From the NCBI RefSeq assembly GCF_032464895.1, contig NZ_JAWDIC010000003.1, forward strand, positions 372,001-436,000: 64,000 nt of DNA, read 5' to 3'. Both the position numbers and the translations under genes were made by a program. The notes beneath the pieces are model-generated. The model was not told where the DNA came from. It did not search any database and worked only from the letters and a program-made list of their open reading frames with translations. Shown one piece after another: positions 51,633 to 62,343 of this stretch (positions are counted from its first letter, which is position 1; each line of letters begins with the position of its first letter). The DNA comes from Phycicoccus sp. M110.8 (GTDB lineage: Bacteria > Actinomycetota > Actinomycetes > Actinomycetales > Dermatophilaceae).

Positions 51633-53792
51633 TCAGGGCAGGTGCACCGTCACCTGTGCCTGCTCCCCCACCCCGAGCGGGACGGCCGTGGCGTGCGCGC
51701 GGTCGGTCGCCCCGTCGTACCACCACGACTGCCCTGTCTCGGGATCCATCAGCTGGAGCGTGAAGCTGCCGGCCGGCAGCGCGCTCGTCGTGAAGTCCGG
51801 ACCGCCGTAGACGTCGAAGTCGCCGATGTACGACCCGTCCGCGGCGAAGACCATGCCCACGAGGTAGCGGTCGACCGGGCTGCCGTCCGGCTGGAGCACC
51901 GTGCCCGAGATCTTCGAGGCGGGCGCCAGCTGGGCGTCGAACCGCACGTCCTTGAGGGCCTTGACCTTGAACGACTGGGCGGTCGCTGCCGTGGTCGCGT
52001 CGCCGGACCACTCGGGCGCGAGGTCGCCGGAGTAGTTCTCCGTGTAGACGAACGCGGTGTACGTCCCCGGGGGAACCCCGTGCACGGTGTACCGACCGTC
52101 GGAGCCGGTCTTGGCGGACCAGCGGCCCTCACCCGGACCGGCGCGGCCCGGGAAGCCGGCGCCCACGTTGACCCAGGCGTCGGCCACGGGCTGCCCGTCG
52201 GGGCCGGTGATGGTGCCGCTGACCGTGCCGCCCGGCATCATCTGCACGTTGCGGACCGAGGTCGTCGCCCCCGCCTTCACCGTGATCAGGTCGGCGGTCG
52301 CCTGCGAGGTCGCCTTGAACGCCCACGTGAGGGAGTAGGCGGACTCCTGGGTCACCTGCTGGACGGCGAGGGTGACTGATCCTGCAGGCAGCCCGCGCAC
52401 GGTCCAGCGACCGTCGGCGCCGCTGCACCCGGACACCGAGCCGCGGACCCAGCCACCGGTGCGGCCGAGGTAGGCGTTGGGGCAGACGTCGGACAGGACG
52501 GCGCCGGTCTTCGCGTCCACGGCGAGCCCGGTGAGGGTGGCGCCCGTGGCCAGGGAGGCGTCGACCGTGGCGGGCGTGCCGCGTGCCACGGAGAACTCGG
52601 CAGCCTGCCCGACGACCCGGGTGTCGCCGGAGAACTCCGAGACGTACCGCCCCTGCGGGTCGGTGAACTCGGCGATGTAGTCGCCCGGCTGGCTGACGTC
52701 GACAGAGTAGGCGCCGGTGTCGTCGACGCACCCCTCTCCGGCCCACTGGAGGTTGTCGACGTCGGACCCGGGCGCGTACACGGTGACGCAGGCGCCGCCG
52801 ACCGGCTGGCCCGTGGCGTCGCTGCGGACCGTGCCCTGCACCTTCGCGGCAGGCAGGAACTGGTCGTCGACCTGCACGGTGTCGCCCGCGGCGACCGTGA
52901 AGTGGTCGGCGGCGTCCGGCGTCGTCTGGCCGAACGCCCACTGGCTGGCGGGCCAATCGGTGAACTGCACGGTGTACTCACCCGGCCGGACCAGGGCGCT
53001 CCAGTGGCCGCTGTCGTCGGTCTGGGCGAACGCCTCGGTGCGGGCGTTCTCGCCCGTGGTCGAGACGTCCACCTGCGCCCACTGTGCCGGCTGGCCATCG
53101 ACGCGAGTCAGCGTGCCCTGCAGGTGGCCGCCGAGCGCCAGGCCCACGTCCACGGTGGCCGGCGCGGTGACCGCCTGGGCGTCCTCGAACGAGGCAGCGT
53201 CCTGGGCCCACTCGCCGACGTGCTGGTCGTCGTAGGCGCTGACCTCGACCTTGTACCCGGCACCGGCGACCAGCTGCCCGACCGACCAGGTGCCGTCGTC
53301 GCCCGCGCACGTCGACCCGACGAAGTCGAGCGCCTCCGTGTAGACCGTGACGCAGCCCGGGAGAGGGTTGCCGGTGTCGTCCGCGGTGATGGTCCCGCCG
53401 ATCTGCGCGTCGCCCACCTCCCGGGAGTACGCGAGGGCGGTGTCGACGGTCGCCGGCGCGGTCACCGGCGTGGCCTCGTCGAAGGACGCGCCACCCCCGC
53501 TCCACTGCGTGGCGTAGACCGAGTCCTGTCCGTAGACCTCGACCTTGTAGGCCGTCCCGGACTCGACGCCGTCGACGACCCAGTGCCCGGTGTCGTCGCT
53601 GCAGCCCCCACCGACCCAGGTGTAGGCCAGGTCGTACACGTTGGCGCAGCCGGCGACCGGGTCCCCGGTGGCTGCGGACGTGATGGTGCCGTCGAGCTGT
53701 GATGGTTCCGCGTGCGCGGGAGCGGCGAGGACACCGGTGGCCAGCACGGCCGCCGCGACGATCCCCCCGACCCGCGAAAGTCGTGCGCGCAT
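51633..53792 (-). CDS. Secreted protein of repeated carboxypeptidase-regulatory-like Ig-fold domains
   Basis: This 719-residue exported protein has a signal peptide (VGGIVAAAVLATGVLAAPAHA, cut near residue 28) and then about seven repeats of roughly 85-100 residues. Each has the pattern of CarboxypepD_reg/SdrD-type beta-sandwiches: GTVxxDATGQPV, a C-D-D-G stretch and a Y-x-V/A-E-F strand. Cys pairs recur within repeats, as in GCxxVY and xCxDDTG, and may form disulfides. No enzyme domain, sortase signal or membrane anchor is visible. The ATG at 53792 has GGGGAGGA upstream; in-frame residues before it are read-through. Function is unknown; adhesion or a structural surface role is a guess. Confidence 0.85.
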   Translation of the reverse strand: MRARLSRVGGIVAAAVLATGVLAAPAHAEPSQLDGTITSAATGDPVAGCANVYDLAYTWVGGGCSDDTGHWVVDGVESGTAYKVEVYGQDSVYATQWSGGGASFDEATPVTAPATVDTALAYSREVGDAQIGGTITADDTGNPLPGCVTVYTEALDFVGSTCAGDDGTWSVGQLVAGAGYKVEVSAYDDQHVGEWAQDAASFEDAQAVTAPATVDVGLALGGHLQGTLTRVDGQPAQWAQVDVSTTGENARTEAFAQTDDSGHWSALVRPGEYTVQFTDWPASQWAFGQTTPDAADHFTVAAGDTVQVDDQFLPAAKVQGTVRSDATGQPVGGACVTVYAPGSDVDNLQWAGEGCVDDTGAYSVDVSQPGDYIAEFTDPQGRYVSEFSGDTRVVGQAAEFSVARGTPATVDASLATGATLTGLAVDAKTGAVLSDVCPNAYLGRTGGWVRGSVSGCSGADGRWTVRGLPAGSVTLAVQQVTQESAYSLTWAFKATSQATADLITVKAGATTSVRNVQMMPGGTVSGTITGPDGQPVADAWVNVGAGFPGRAGPGEGRWSAKTGSDGRYTVHGVPPGTYTAFVYTENYSGDLAPEWSGDATTAATAQSFKVKALKDVRFDAQLAPASKISGTVLQPDGSPVDRYLVGMVFAADGSYIGDFDVYGGPDFTTSALPAGSFTLQLMDPETGQSWWYDGATDRAHATAVPLGVGEQAQVTVHLP

Positions 53793-53921
53793 CTGCGCCG
53801 TCCTCCCCTGGGCGTGAATGAAGCGAGCGCAACCTAGCAGCGCGCGGCGGGGCCGTGGGGCTTCCTTGGCACAGTCCTTACCCGTCGCCCTCCCGAGGCT
53901 CTGGGGAGGGGCCCCGACGCG

Positions 53922-53958
53922 CGTATGCCGCGTGGTCGCGACGACCACGCGGCATACG
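53922..53958 (-). terminator. Hairpin terminator of katG
   Basis: CGTATGCCGCGTGGTCG (53922-53938) pairs perfectly over 17 bases with CGACCACGCGGCATACG (53942-53958). It lies 36 bases after the katG stop and before the repeat-protein gene on the same strand. It shares its core with the hairpin at 51577, so the two bracket that gene. Confidence 0.75.
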
Positions 53959-53993
53959 GGCGCGTGCGGCCGGGCTCGCGCCCGGCGGTGGGG

Positions 53994-56306
<2,313 letters not shown>

Positions 56307-56726
56307 TCAGGCGGCGCACTCAGGGCACAGGCCCCAGTAGGTCACCTCGGCCTCGTCGATCGTGAAGCCGTGGTCGTCGGAGGCGTCGAGGCAGGGCGTG
56401 TGGCCGACCGCGCAGTCGACGTCGGCGATCGTCCCGCAGGAGCGGCAGACGACGTGGTGGTGGTTGTCCCCGACGCGGGACTCGTAGCGGGCCACCGAGC
56501 CGGACGGCTGGATGCGGCGCAGCAGCCCGGCAGCGGTGAGCGCGCGCAGGACGTCGTAGACGGCCTGGGTGGAGACCTGCCCGAGCTCCTCGCGGACGGC
56601 CCCGACGATGACGTCGGTCTCCGCGTGGGGGTTGTCGTGCACGGCGGACAGCACCGCCAGCCGCGGGCGCGTCACGCGCAGGGATGCGGTGCGCAGGGCG
56701 CGCTCGGCATCGGTGCGGGACTGCAT
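56307..56726 (-). CDS. furA: Fur-family regulator (FurA-like)
   Basis: This 139-residue metalloregulator has a winged helix (about residues 15-80, with LRVTRPRLAVLSAVHDNPHAE and VSTQAVYDVLRALTAAGLL) and a dimer domain with the metal site: the HHHVVCRSC region and two CxxC pairs, Cys94/Cys97 and Cys134/Cys137. FurA proteins repress themselves and katG and are relieved by peroxide. The ATG at 56726 has GAGGG upstream; in-frame codons before it run through the promoter. An AT-rich inverted repeat at 56745 is a likely operator. The two genes read the same way and may share a transcript. Confidence 0.92.
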   Translation of the reverse strand: MQSRTDAERALRTASLRVTRPRLAVLSAVHDNPHAETDVIVGAVREELGQVSTQAVYDVLRALTAAGLLRRIQPSGSVARYESRVGDNHHHVVCRSCGTIADVDCAVGHTPCLDASDDHGFTIDEAEVTYWGLCPECAA

Positions 56727-56744
56727 ACCGGCACCCTCGCGCAC

Positions 56745-56765
56745 TTTCTGGAACGAGTCAAGAAA
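56745..56765. promoter_or_regulatory. Candidate FurA operator
   Basis: TTTCT (56745-56749) and AGAAA (56761-56765) form an inverted repeat with 11 bases between, in the only AT-rich patch before the fur gene. It starts 19 bases upstream of the start codon. The fit to a Fur-type box is loose. Confidence 0.4.
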
Positions 56766-56770
56766 ACAGT

Positions 56771-56800
56771 CGGCACCGTCTCCATGACGAGACGGTGCCG
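56771..56800 (-). terminator. Hairpin terminator of the Ser/Thr kinase gene
   Basis: CGGCACCGTCTC (56771-56782) pairs perfectly over 12 bases with GAGACGGTGCCG (56789-56800) around a 6-base loop. It lies 52 bases after the kinase stop and just upstream of the fur promoter, so it insulates fur-katG. Confidence 0.75.
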
Positions 56801-56852
56801 CCGAGGTGAGCGGCGACACCGTCTGGACGACCGAGGCCGGTCAGGCGTGGCC

Positions 56853-58061
56853 TCAGCCGGGGATCGTGGCGTCCGGGTCGGCTGACGCCGGGCCGTTGAC
56901 CAGGCCCTCGACGTGGCCGGGGTCGACGACGTTGACGACGTCCACGGCCGCGGCCATGTCCGCACCTGCGACCGGCTCGACGACGTCCGGGTGCGGCACG
57001 TCCGGCGCGCCGGCGCCGTGGCCCACGGCGCCGGCCCCGGCGAGCACCGCTCCTGCCGAGTGCCGACCGGACGACCGGCCGAGCGGGAGGTCCACCCACG
57101 AGGTCGGGGCCTCGCCCGCAACCGGGGTCGGCCGCGGGTCGCTGTGGCGGGGCGACGACATCGCCTGGGTCACGGGGACCACGTCGGGCGTCTCCACCTG
57201 CTCGTCGAGCTCCGCGGCCAGGCCGAGGGCCAGGCCGGTGATCTCGTCGTCGGCCATCCCGAGCTCGACCGCGACGGCGCGCGCGTTCTCGGGCCGGTCG
57301 GCCGGGTTCTTGGCGAGCAGCCGCCAGACGAGGTCGGCGAGGTCGTCCGGCACGCCCTCCGGCAGCGGCGGCGGGGGCTCGGTGACGTGGCTGAGGGCGG
57401 TCGCGATCGGCGTGCCCTTGTCGAACGGCCTACGGCCCGAGAGCATCTCGTGCGCCACGACGCCGAGGGCGTACAGGTCGCTCGCGCCGGTGGCTGCCTT
57501 GCCCAGCGCCTGCTCGGGGCTGATGTAGTCGGGCGTGCCGAGCATCTCGCCGTGGCGGGTGTGACCCGCCGCGTCGAGCGCGCGGGCGATGCCGAAGTCG
57601 GTGATCTTGGCGATGCCGTCGGGGCGCATCATGATGTTCGCCGGCTTGACGTCCCGGTGGACGACGCGCGCCTCGTGGGCGACGCCGAGGGCCATCGCGA
57701 CCTGGCCGATGATCGAGCGCACGACGAGCGGGGACTGCGCCCCCTCGCGCCGCAGCAGCGTCGAGAGGGGCTCACCGGGGACGAGCTCCATGACAAGGTA
57801 GGCCAGGCCGTCCTCCTCGCCGTAGTCGAAGAGGGTGACGATGTTGGCGTGCATGAGGGACGCCGAGTGCACGGCCTCGTCACGGAACCGGAGGGCGAAG
57901 AGCTCCTCGTGGCCGGTGTCGGGGCGCATCACCTTGACGGCGACCTCACGCTGGAGCACCTGGTCCACCGCGGCCCACACGTCGGCCATGCCACCCGAGG
58001 CGATCCGCGAGCCGAGCTCGTAGCGCCCGCCGAGGACGTAGCCCTCGTGCAACCTGTTCAT
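56853..58061 (-). CDS. Serine/threonine protein kinase (PknB-type catalytic domain)
   Basis: This 402-residue kinase has a complete Hanks-type domain at about residues 12-275: glycine loop IASGGMADVWA, Lys43 in VAVKVM, catalytic HRDVKPAN with Asp137, DFG at 155-157 and the SPEQA motif in the activation segment. The tail (about 290-402) is rich in Ala, Pro, Val and Asp and lacks a membrane helix or PASTA repeats, so the protein is probably cytosolic, unlike PknB itself. The ATG at 58061 fits the kinase N-terminus. Targets are unknown, and neither neighbour is an obvious partner. Confidence 0.93.
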   Translation of the reverse strand: MNRLHEGYVLGGRYELGSRIASGGMADVWAAVDQVLQREVAVKVMRPDTGHEELFALRFRDEAVHSASLMHANIVTLFDYGEEDGLAYLVMELVPGEPLSTLLRREGAQSPLVVRSIIGQVAMALGVAHEARVVHRDVKPANIMMRPDGIAKITDFGIARALDAAGHTRHGEMLGTPDYISPEQALGKAATGASDLYALGVVAHEMLSGRRPFDKGTPIATALSHVTEPPPPLPEGVPDDLADLVWRLLAKNPADRPENARAVAVELGMADDEITGLALGLAAELDEQVETPDVVPVTQAMSSPRHSDPRPTPVAGEAPTSWVDLPLGRSSGRHSAGAVLAGAGAVGHGAGAPDVPHPDVVEPVAGADMAAAVDVVNVVDPGHVEGLVNGPASADPDATIPG

Positions 58062-58262
58062 GCGCGCACCACCTGGGTGACACCTCCGTCGACGAGGCGC
58101 GCGTCGACTGACATCACGGGGGGACCTCGTAGGACCACAGCGTACCTCCGCCCGGACCCGTTCGCTTGCCATCCGAGAGGGCCGCGCACCGCGATGACCT
58201 GCAGCAACACCCGCCACAGGGGTTTCGGAGCGCAACCACCGGGCCGGCGCCGGGCGACCCCG

Positions 58263-60734
58263 TCAGGCGTACCGGGCGCGCGAGCGCAGCGCCTCCCCGA
58301 GCTCGGACCGTGCGTCGACCATGCTCCGGCGCACGGCGACCGAGACGTCGTCGCGCGCGAGCGCCGAGTCCACGAGCTCCACGGTCGCAGGCTCGACGAG
58401 CACCCACGGGAACGACAGCGTCGCCACCCGCGCGAGCGCGTCCTCCCCCACCCACGCGCTCATGGCGGGCACGTCGGCGACGTAGCGCGCGGCATACGGC
58501 CGCAGCACGTCGTCCTGCGACGCCTGCCAGAACCCCTGCGCCAGCGCGTTGAGCTCGTAGTTGGACCGCTCACGGTTGGCGGTGAGCTCGCCCCACGCCC
58601 AGGCCTTGGACTCGGCGTCCGGCCTCGCCGCGAGGGCCTGCAGCGCGGCCAGCCGCCCCTGCAGGGTGTCGTCGCCCGACCGCACCGACTCCACGAAGTC
58701 CCCGTCGACGAGACCGCGGGCGGCGAGGTTGCGCACGGCGAGCCAGCCGAAGTCCGAGTCTCCCTCGAGGCCGGCCGGGCGGTCGCGACCCTCGGCCCAC
58801 GCGCGCAGGCGGGGCTCGTCGTCGGTGGTGCGCGCGAGGTAGCGGGCGGCGACGAGGGCGCGCGTGGAGCCGGGCGTCGCCGCGTCGAGCACCCGCGCCG
58901 CTGCGACGGCGACGGTCCGCGTGGCGTCCTCGCGCTCCTCCGGCTGCAGGAAGGCCGGGACGACCTTGCCGACCAGGTTGAGGGCGACGCGGTTGAGCAC
59001 CGACTCGTTCGGCTCGTGCGGCCAGGCGCGACCGAAGGTGTCGATGACGACGCGCGGGTCGAGCGTGCCCAGGCAGACGCCGTCGAGCAGCGCGACCCAC
59101 GTGACGGCTCGCGCCTGCGCGTCCGGGACCGCCGCGAGCCGCTCGGGCACGAGTCCCGCGCTCGCCGGGTCGAGCGTCACCGTCGCCCAGGTCAGGTCGG
59201 CCGCGTTGGGGAGCACGAGGACGTCGTCGGGCAGGTCGCGCAGCGCGTCCACCTCGGTGCGGTCCTGCGTCACGGTGACCCCGACCCGGAAGGCCTCCGC
59301 GCCCTCGGTGAAGCCGGCGACGTCGAACGTGTGCGGACGGTCGGCCGGGAACCGCTCGGGCACCACGCGCTCGACGACGCCGGTGGCGCGGTCCACCGTG
59401 AGGACGTCGACGCCGGCGGTCAGCAGCCAGGCCTTCACCCAGGCCTGCAGGTCGGTGCCGGCCGCCCGCTCGATGGACCCGATGAAGTCCGCGAGGGTGC
59501 CGTTGCCGTAGGAGTGCTCGCGCAGGTATGCCGAGACGCCGGCCACGAAGGCGTCGTCGCCGATGTGCTCGATGAGCTGGCGCAGGACGGCCGCGCCCTT
59601 GGCGTAGGAGATGCCGTCGAAGTCCTGCAGCGCGGCGGCCGCGTCGAGCGCCGCCCCGCCGGCGACCGGGTGCGTGGAGGGGGTGCGCTCCGCGGCATAC
59701 CCCCACACCTTGCGGGCCATGGTGGAGTCGACCCACGCGTCGGTGAACTCGGTGGCGGCCACGCAGCTGCGGTGCGCCATGTACTCGGCGAACGACTCGT
59801 TGAGCCACAGGTCGTCCCACCACTGCATCGTCACGAGGTCGCCGAACCACATGTGCGCCATCTCGTGCGTGACGGTGTTCGAGCGCGCGAGCACCTCGTC
59901 GTGCGTCGCCGCCCCGCGGAACATCATCGTGTCGCGGAACGTGACGCAGCCCGGGTTCTCCATGGCGCCGGCGTTGAACTCGGGGACGAACACCTGGTGG
60001 TACTCCCCGAACGGGTACCGGATGCCGAACAGCGAGTGGTAGTAGTCGAACCCCTGCCGCGTCACCTCGAGGATCTGCGGGGCCTCCCGATCGAGCGCGT
60101 CGGCGAGCGAGGCGCGGGCGTGGATGCCGAGCGGTATGCCGTCGTGCTCGGCGCGCACGGACGCGTAGGGCCCGGCGCAGACGGTGACGAAGTAGGTCGC
60201 CAGCGGCTTGGTCTCGGCAAGCTCCCACTGCCCCGGCCCGGTGCTGGTGGCCGCGCCGTTGCCGATGACGGTCCAGTCCTGCGGGGCCTTCACGGTGATG
60301 GCGTAGGGCGCCTTGAGGTCGGGCTGGTCGAAGCAGGCGAAGACCCGCGGCGCGGCGTCGAGGAACAGGTGGCCGTAGACGTACGGCCGGTCGTCGGCGG
60401 GGTCGACCGCCCGGTGCAGGCCCTGGCCGTCGCGGCTGTAGGCCATGACCGCCTCGCACTCGAGGACGTTCTCGGCCGCCAGGCCGTTCAGCGCGACGCG
60501 GCCGTCGTCGAGGGTGGCGACGTCGACGGGCTCGCCGTTGAGGACGAGCGAGTGCAGCTCCACGGCCTTGACGTCGACGAAGGTCGAGGCGCCGGGGGTG
60601 GCGCAGGAGAAGGAGATCCGCGTGCGGGAGTGGAACGTCTCCGGCCCGCGGTCGAGGTCGAGGTCGACCTCCATCCGCTCGACGGTGAGCAGCTCGGAAC
60701 GCAGGCGGGCCTCGGCGCGGGTCAACGACGGCAT
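58263..60734 (-). CDS. pepN: Aminopeptidase N (M1 metallopeptidase)
   Basis: PepN removes N-terminal residues from peptides in the cytosol. The 823 residues are the actinobacterial length and have the N-terminal saddle domain, the GAMEN exopeptidase motif (residues 256-260), the zinc site His290-Glu291-x2-His294 in HEMAHMW with Glu313 in LNESFAEY, and the long helical ERAP1-like C-terminal domain from about 530. The ATG at 60734 is preferred over a TTG four codons earlier. It stands alone, with a divergent esterase gene upstream. The 58062-58262 gap before the kinase holds nothing I can name. Confidence 0.95.
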   Translation of the reverse strand: MPSLTRAEARLRSELLTVERMEVDLDLDRGPETFHSRTRISFSCATPGASTFVDVKAVELHSLVLNGEPVDVATLDDGRVALNGLAAENVLECEAVMAYSRDGQGLHRAVDPADDRPYVYGHLFLDAAPRVFACFDQPDLKAPYAITVKAPQDWTVIGNGAATSTGPGQWELAETKPLATYFVTVCAGPYASVRAEHDGIPLGIHARASLADALDREAPQILEVTRQGFDYYHSLFGIRYPFGEYHQVFVPEFNAGAMENPGCVTFRDTMMFRGAATHDEVLARSNTVTHEMAHMWFGDLVTMQWWDDLWLNESFAEYMAHRSCVAATEFTDAWVDSTMARKVWGYAAERTPSTHPVAGGAALDAAAALQDFDGISYAKGAAVLRQLIEHIGDDAFVAGVSAYLREHSYGNGTLADFIGSIERAAGTDLQAWVKAWLLTAGVDVLTVDRATGVVERVVPERFPADRPHTFDVAGFTEGAEAFRVGVTVTQDRTEVDALRDLPDDVLVLPNAADLTWATVTLDPASAGLVPERLAAVPDAQARAVTWVALLDGVCLGTLDPRVVIDTFGRAWPHEPNESVLNRVALNLVGKVVPAFLQPEEREDATRTVAVAAARVLDAATPGSTRALVAARYLARTTDDEPRLRAWAEGRDRPAGLEGDSDFGWLAVRNLAARGLVDGDFVESVRSGDDTLQGRLAALQALAARPDAESKAWAWGELTANRERSNYELNALAQGFWQASQDDVLRPYAARYVADVPAMSAWVGEDALARVATLSFPWVLVEPATVELVDSALARDDVSVAVRRSMVDARSELGEALRSRARYA

Positions 60735-60798
60735 ACGGCGATCCAACCATCCCGCCGGCGAGGGGGTTGTCTCGCGGGGTGATCTGGGGAACCATCCC

Positions 60799-60826
60799 TA
60801 CCCGTAGGTAACCTACCCGAGGTAAC
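60799..60826 (+). promoter_or_regulatory. Direct and inverted repeat upstream of the SGNH esterase gene
   Basis: TACCCGTAGGTAAC (60799-60812) and TACCCGAGGTAAC (60814-60826) are near-identical direct repeats one base apart. Between them GTAGGT-A-ACCTAC (60804-60816) forms a 13-base palindrome. They end 17 bases before the gene start, so a bound protein would block it. The binder is unknown. Confidence 0.45.
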
Positions 60827-60843
60827 AACAAGGGAGTTGTTCC

Positions 60844-61713
60844 ATGCGCCGTCCCCTGCACCGCGTCGCCGCCACCCTCGCCGGGCTGGCCCTCGCCGCC
60901 ACCGCCGTCGCCGTCGCCACCCCGGCCAGCGCGGCCGGCGTCGACTACGTCGCCCTCGGCGACAGCTACTCGGCCGGGTCGGGCGTCTGGCCGCCCGACC
61001 CGACGGCGCCACCCGTGTGCCTGCGCTCGAGCAGCAACTACCCGCACGTCATCGCGACGACGACCGGCGCCTCGCTCACCGACGTCACGTGCGGCGCCGC
61101 GGAGACCAAGGACTTCCGGTCAGCCCAGTACCCGGGGGTCGCGCCCCAGCTCGACGCGCTCGGGCCGGGCACCGACCTGGTCACCCTCACCATCGGCGGC
61201 AACGACAACAACACGTTCATCGGCGCCATCGTCGCCTGCGGGAGCGCCGGCACGGCGACCCTCGGCTACGGCAGCCCGTGCAAGGACCTGTACGGCAGCA
61301 GCTTCGACGACGCCATCGACGCCAAGACCTACCCGGCCGTCCGGCAGGCCCTGGCCGACGTCCACGCCAAGGCGCCGAACGCCCGCGTCGCGGTCCTCGG
61401 CTACCCCTGGATCGTGCCGAGCTCGTTCGTCGCGAGCTGCTACGCGAAGATGCCGATCGCCCGGGGCGACATCCCGTACCTGCGGGCGCTCCAGGCGCAC
61501 CTCAACGCTGTCATCGCGAAGGCCGCCAGCGAGACGGGCACGACGTTCGTCGACTTCGGGACGGCGTCGGACGGCCACGACGCCTGCACCCCGATCGGCA
61601 CGCGGTGGGTCGAGCCGGTGCTGTTCGGCACCAACACCGTGCCGGTCCACCCGAACGCCCTCGGCGAGTCCGCCATGGCGAACCGCACGATGTCGGTGCT
61701 GCACCTGCGCTGA
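60844..61713 (+). CDS. Secreted SGNH-hydrolase family esterase/lipase
   Basis: This 289-residue exported enzyme has a signal peptide cut near residue 30 (ATPASAAG) and the SGNH blocks: nucleophile Ser41 in ALGDSYSAGSG, the oxyanion Gly/Asn in TIGGNDNN and His269 in VHPNALGE. It resembles Streptomyces SGNH lipases, with several Cys likely forming disulfides. The ATG at 60844 follows AAGGGAG. It is monocistronic, with a repeat-rich promoter region upstream and a strong bidirectional terminator after it. The ester substrate (lipid, or acetyl or feruloyl on polysaccharide) cannot be told. Confidence 0.92.
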   Translation: MRRPLHRVAATLAGLALAATAVAVATPASAAGVDYVALGDSYSAGSGVWPPDPTAPPVCLRSSSNYPHVIATTTGASLTDVTCGAAETKDFRSAQYPGVAPQLDALGPGTDLVTLTIGGNDNNTFIGAIVACGSAGTATLGYGSPCKDLYGSSFDDAIDAKTYPAVRQALADVHAKAPNARVAVLGYPWIVPSSFVASCYAKMPIARGDIPYLRALQAHLNAVIAKAASETGTTFVDFGTASDGHDACTPIGTRWVEPVLFGTNTVPVHPNALGESAMANRTMSVLHLR

Positions 61714-61749
61714 GGAGTCGGTGCTGCACCTGCGCCGACCCCCGGACGG

Positions 61750-61785
61750 CCGAAGCCCCCGACCAGGACTGGTCGGGGGCTTCGG
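61750..61785. terminator. Bidirectional hairpin terminator
   Basis: CCGAAGCCCCCGACCA (61750-61765) pairs perfectly over 16 bases with TGGTCGGGGGCTTCGG (61770-61785) around a 4-base loop. It lies between the convergent esterase and cold-shock genes and can end both. Confidence 0.8.
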
Positions 61786-61807
61786 TGGTCTCACCGGGTG
61801 CGGGAGC

Positions 61808-62011
61808 TCAGATGACGCGGACCTTCTCGGCCTGCGGACCCTTGGGGCCCTGCGTGATGTCGAACTCGACGCGCTGGGCGTCCTCGAGCGAGCGGTAGCC
61901 GCTGGAGTCGATCGCGCTGTAGTGGACGAAGACGTCGGGGCCGCCGCCGTCCTGCTCGATGAAGCCGAAGCCCTTCTCAGCGTTGAACCACTTGACTGTT
62001 CCCTGTGCCAT
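61808..62011 (-). CDS. cspA: Cold-shock protein (CspA family)
   Basis: This 67-residue protein is one cold-shock domain that binds single-stranded RNA and DNA and keeps mRNA unfolded. The RNA-binding motifs KGFGFI and VFVHYSAI are both present, and the length is standard. The ATG at 62011 has only a weak AGAGA upstream. The 332-base region between it and htpX holds three hairpins and no gene. Part of that region may be a structured leader, as known for cold-shock genes elsewhere, but the start of transcription cannot be set from sequence. Confidence 0.95.
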   Translation of the reverse strand: MAQGTVKWFNAEKGFGFIEQDGGGPDVFVHYSAIDSSGYRSLEDAQRVEFDITQGPKGPQAEKVRVI

Positions 62012-62104
62012 GGGATCTCTCGTTTCTGTCGGCCGAGGTGGTCGCGGTCGCGAGCCACCAGCTGCGCACACCACCACGACACGGAACGGACCGCTCAAAG
62101 CAAA

Positions 62105-62126
62105 GGGCCCGCACACCGGCGGGCCC
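62105..62126 (-). terminator. Hairpin with T-rich tail upstream of cspA
   Basis: GGGCCCGC (62105-62112) pairs with GCGGGCCC (62119-62126) around a 6-base loop. On the minus strand TTTGCTTT follows at once. It could end transcripts coming from htpX or act as an attenuator in a long cspA leader. Confidence 0.5.
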
Positions 62127-62198
62127 ACTCAGACGAGGAACTGCAACTGCAACTGCGGACAAGCAGTCCGCCTCCGCGACCCTCTCCACGACACGGCA

Positions 62199-62261
62199 AA
62201 ACGGCGGTTGCTCGGCTTCCCGCGGGACGACAACCCGCGGTTTGCCGAGCAACCGCCGTTT
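62199..62261. other. Large two-tier stem-loop between htpX and cspA
   Basis: AAACGGCGGTTGCTCGGC (62199-62216) is perfectly mirrored by 62244-62261, an 18-base outer stem. Inside, CCGCGGG (62220-62226) pairs with CCCGCGG (62234-62240) with a 7-base loop. It is longer than the usual terminators in this window. Its role is unknown. Confidence 0.6.
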
Positions 62262-62284
62262 CGCGGAAGAGGGCCGCCGCCGCA

Positions 62285-62325
62285 GAGGTGTGCCGCGCGG
62301 AGGACTCGGCCGCGCGGCACACCTC
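62285..62325 (-). terminator. Hairpin terminator of htpX
   Basis: GAGGTGTGCCGCGCGG (62285-62300) pairs perfectly over 16 bases with CCGCGCGGCACACCTC (62310-62325). It lies 18 bases after the htpX stop. Its core resembles the hairpins at 51577 and 53922. Confidence 0.7.
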
Positions 62326-62343
62326 GGTGCAGGAAGAGCAGGG

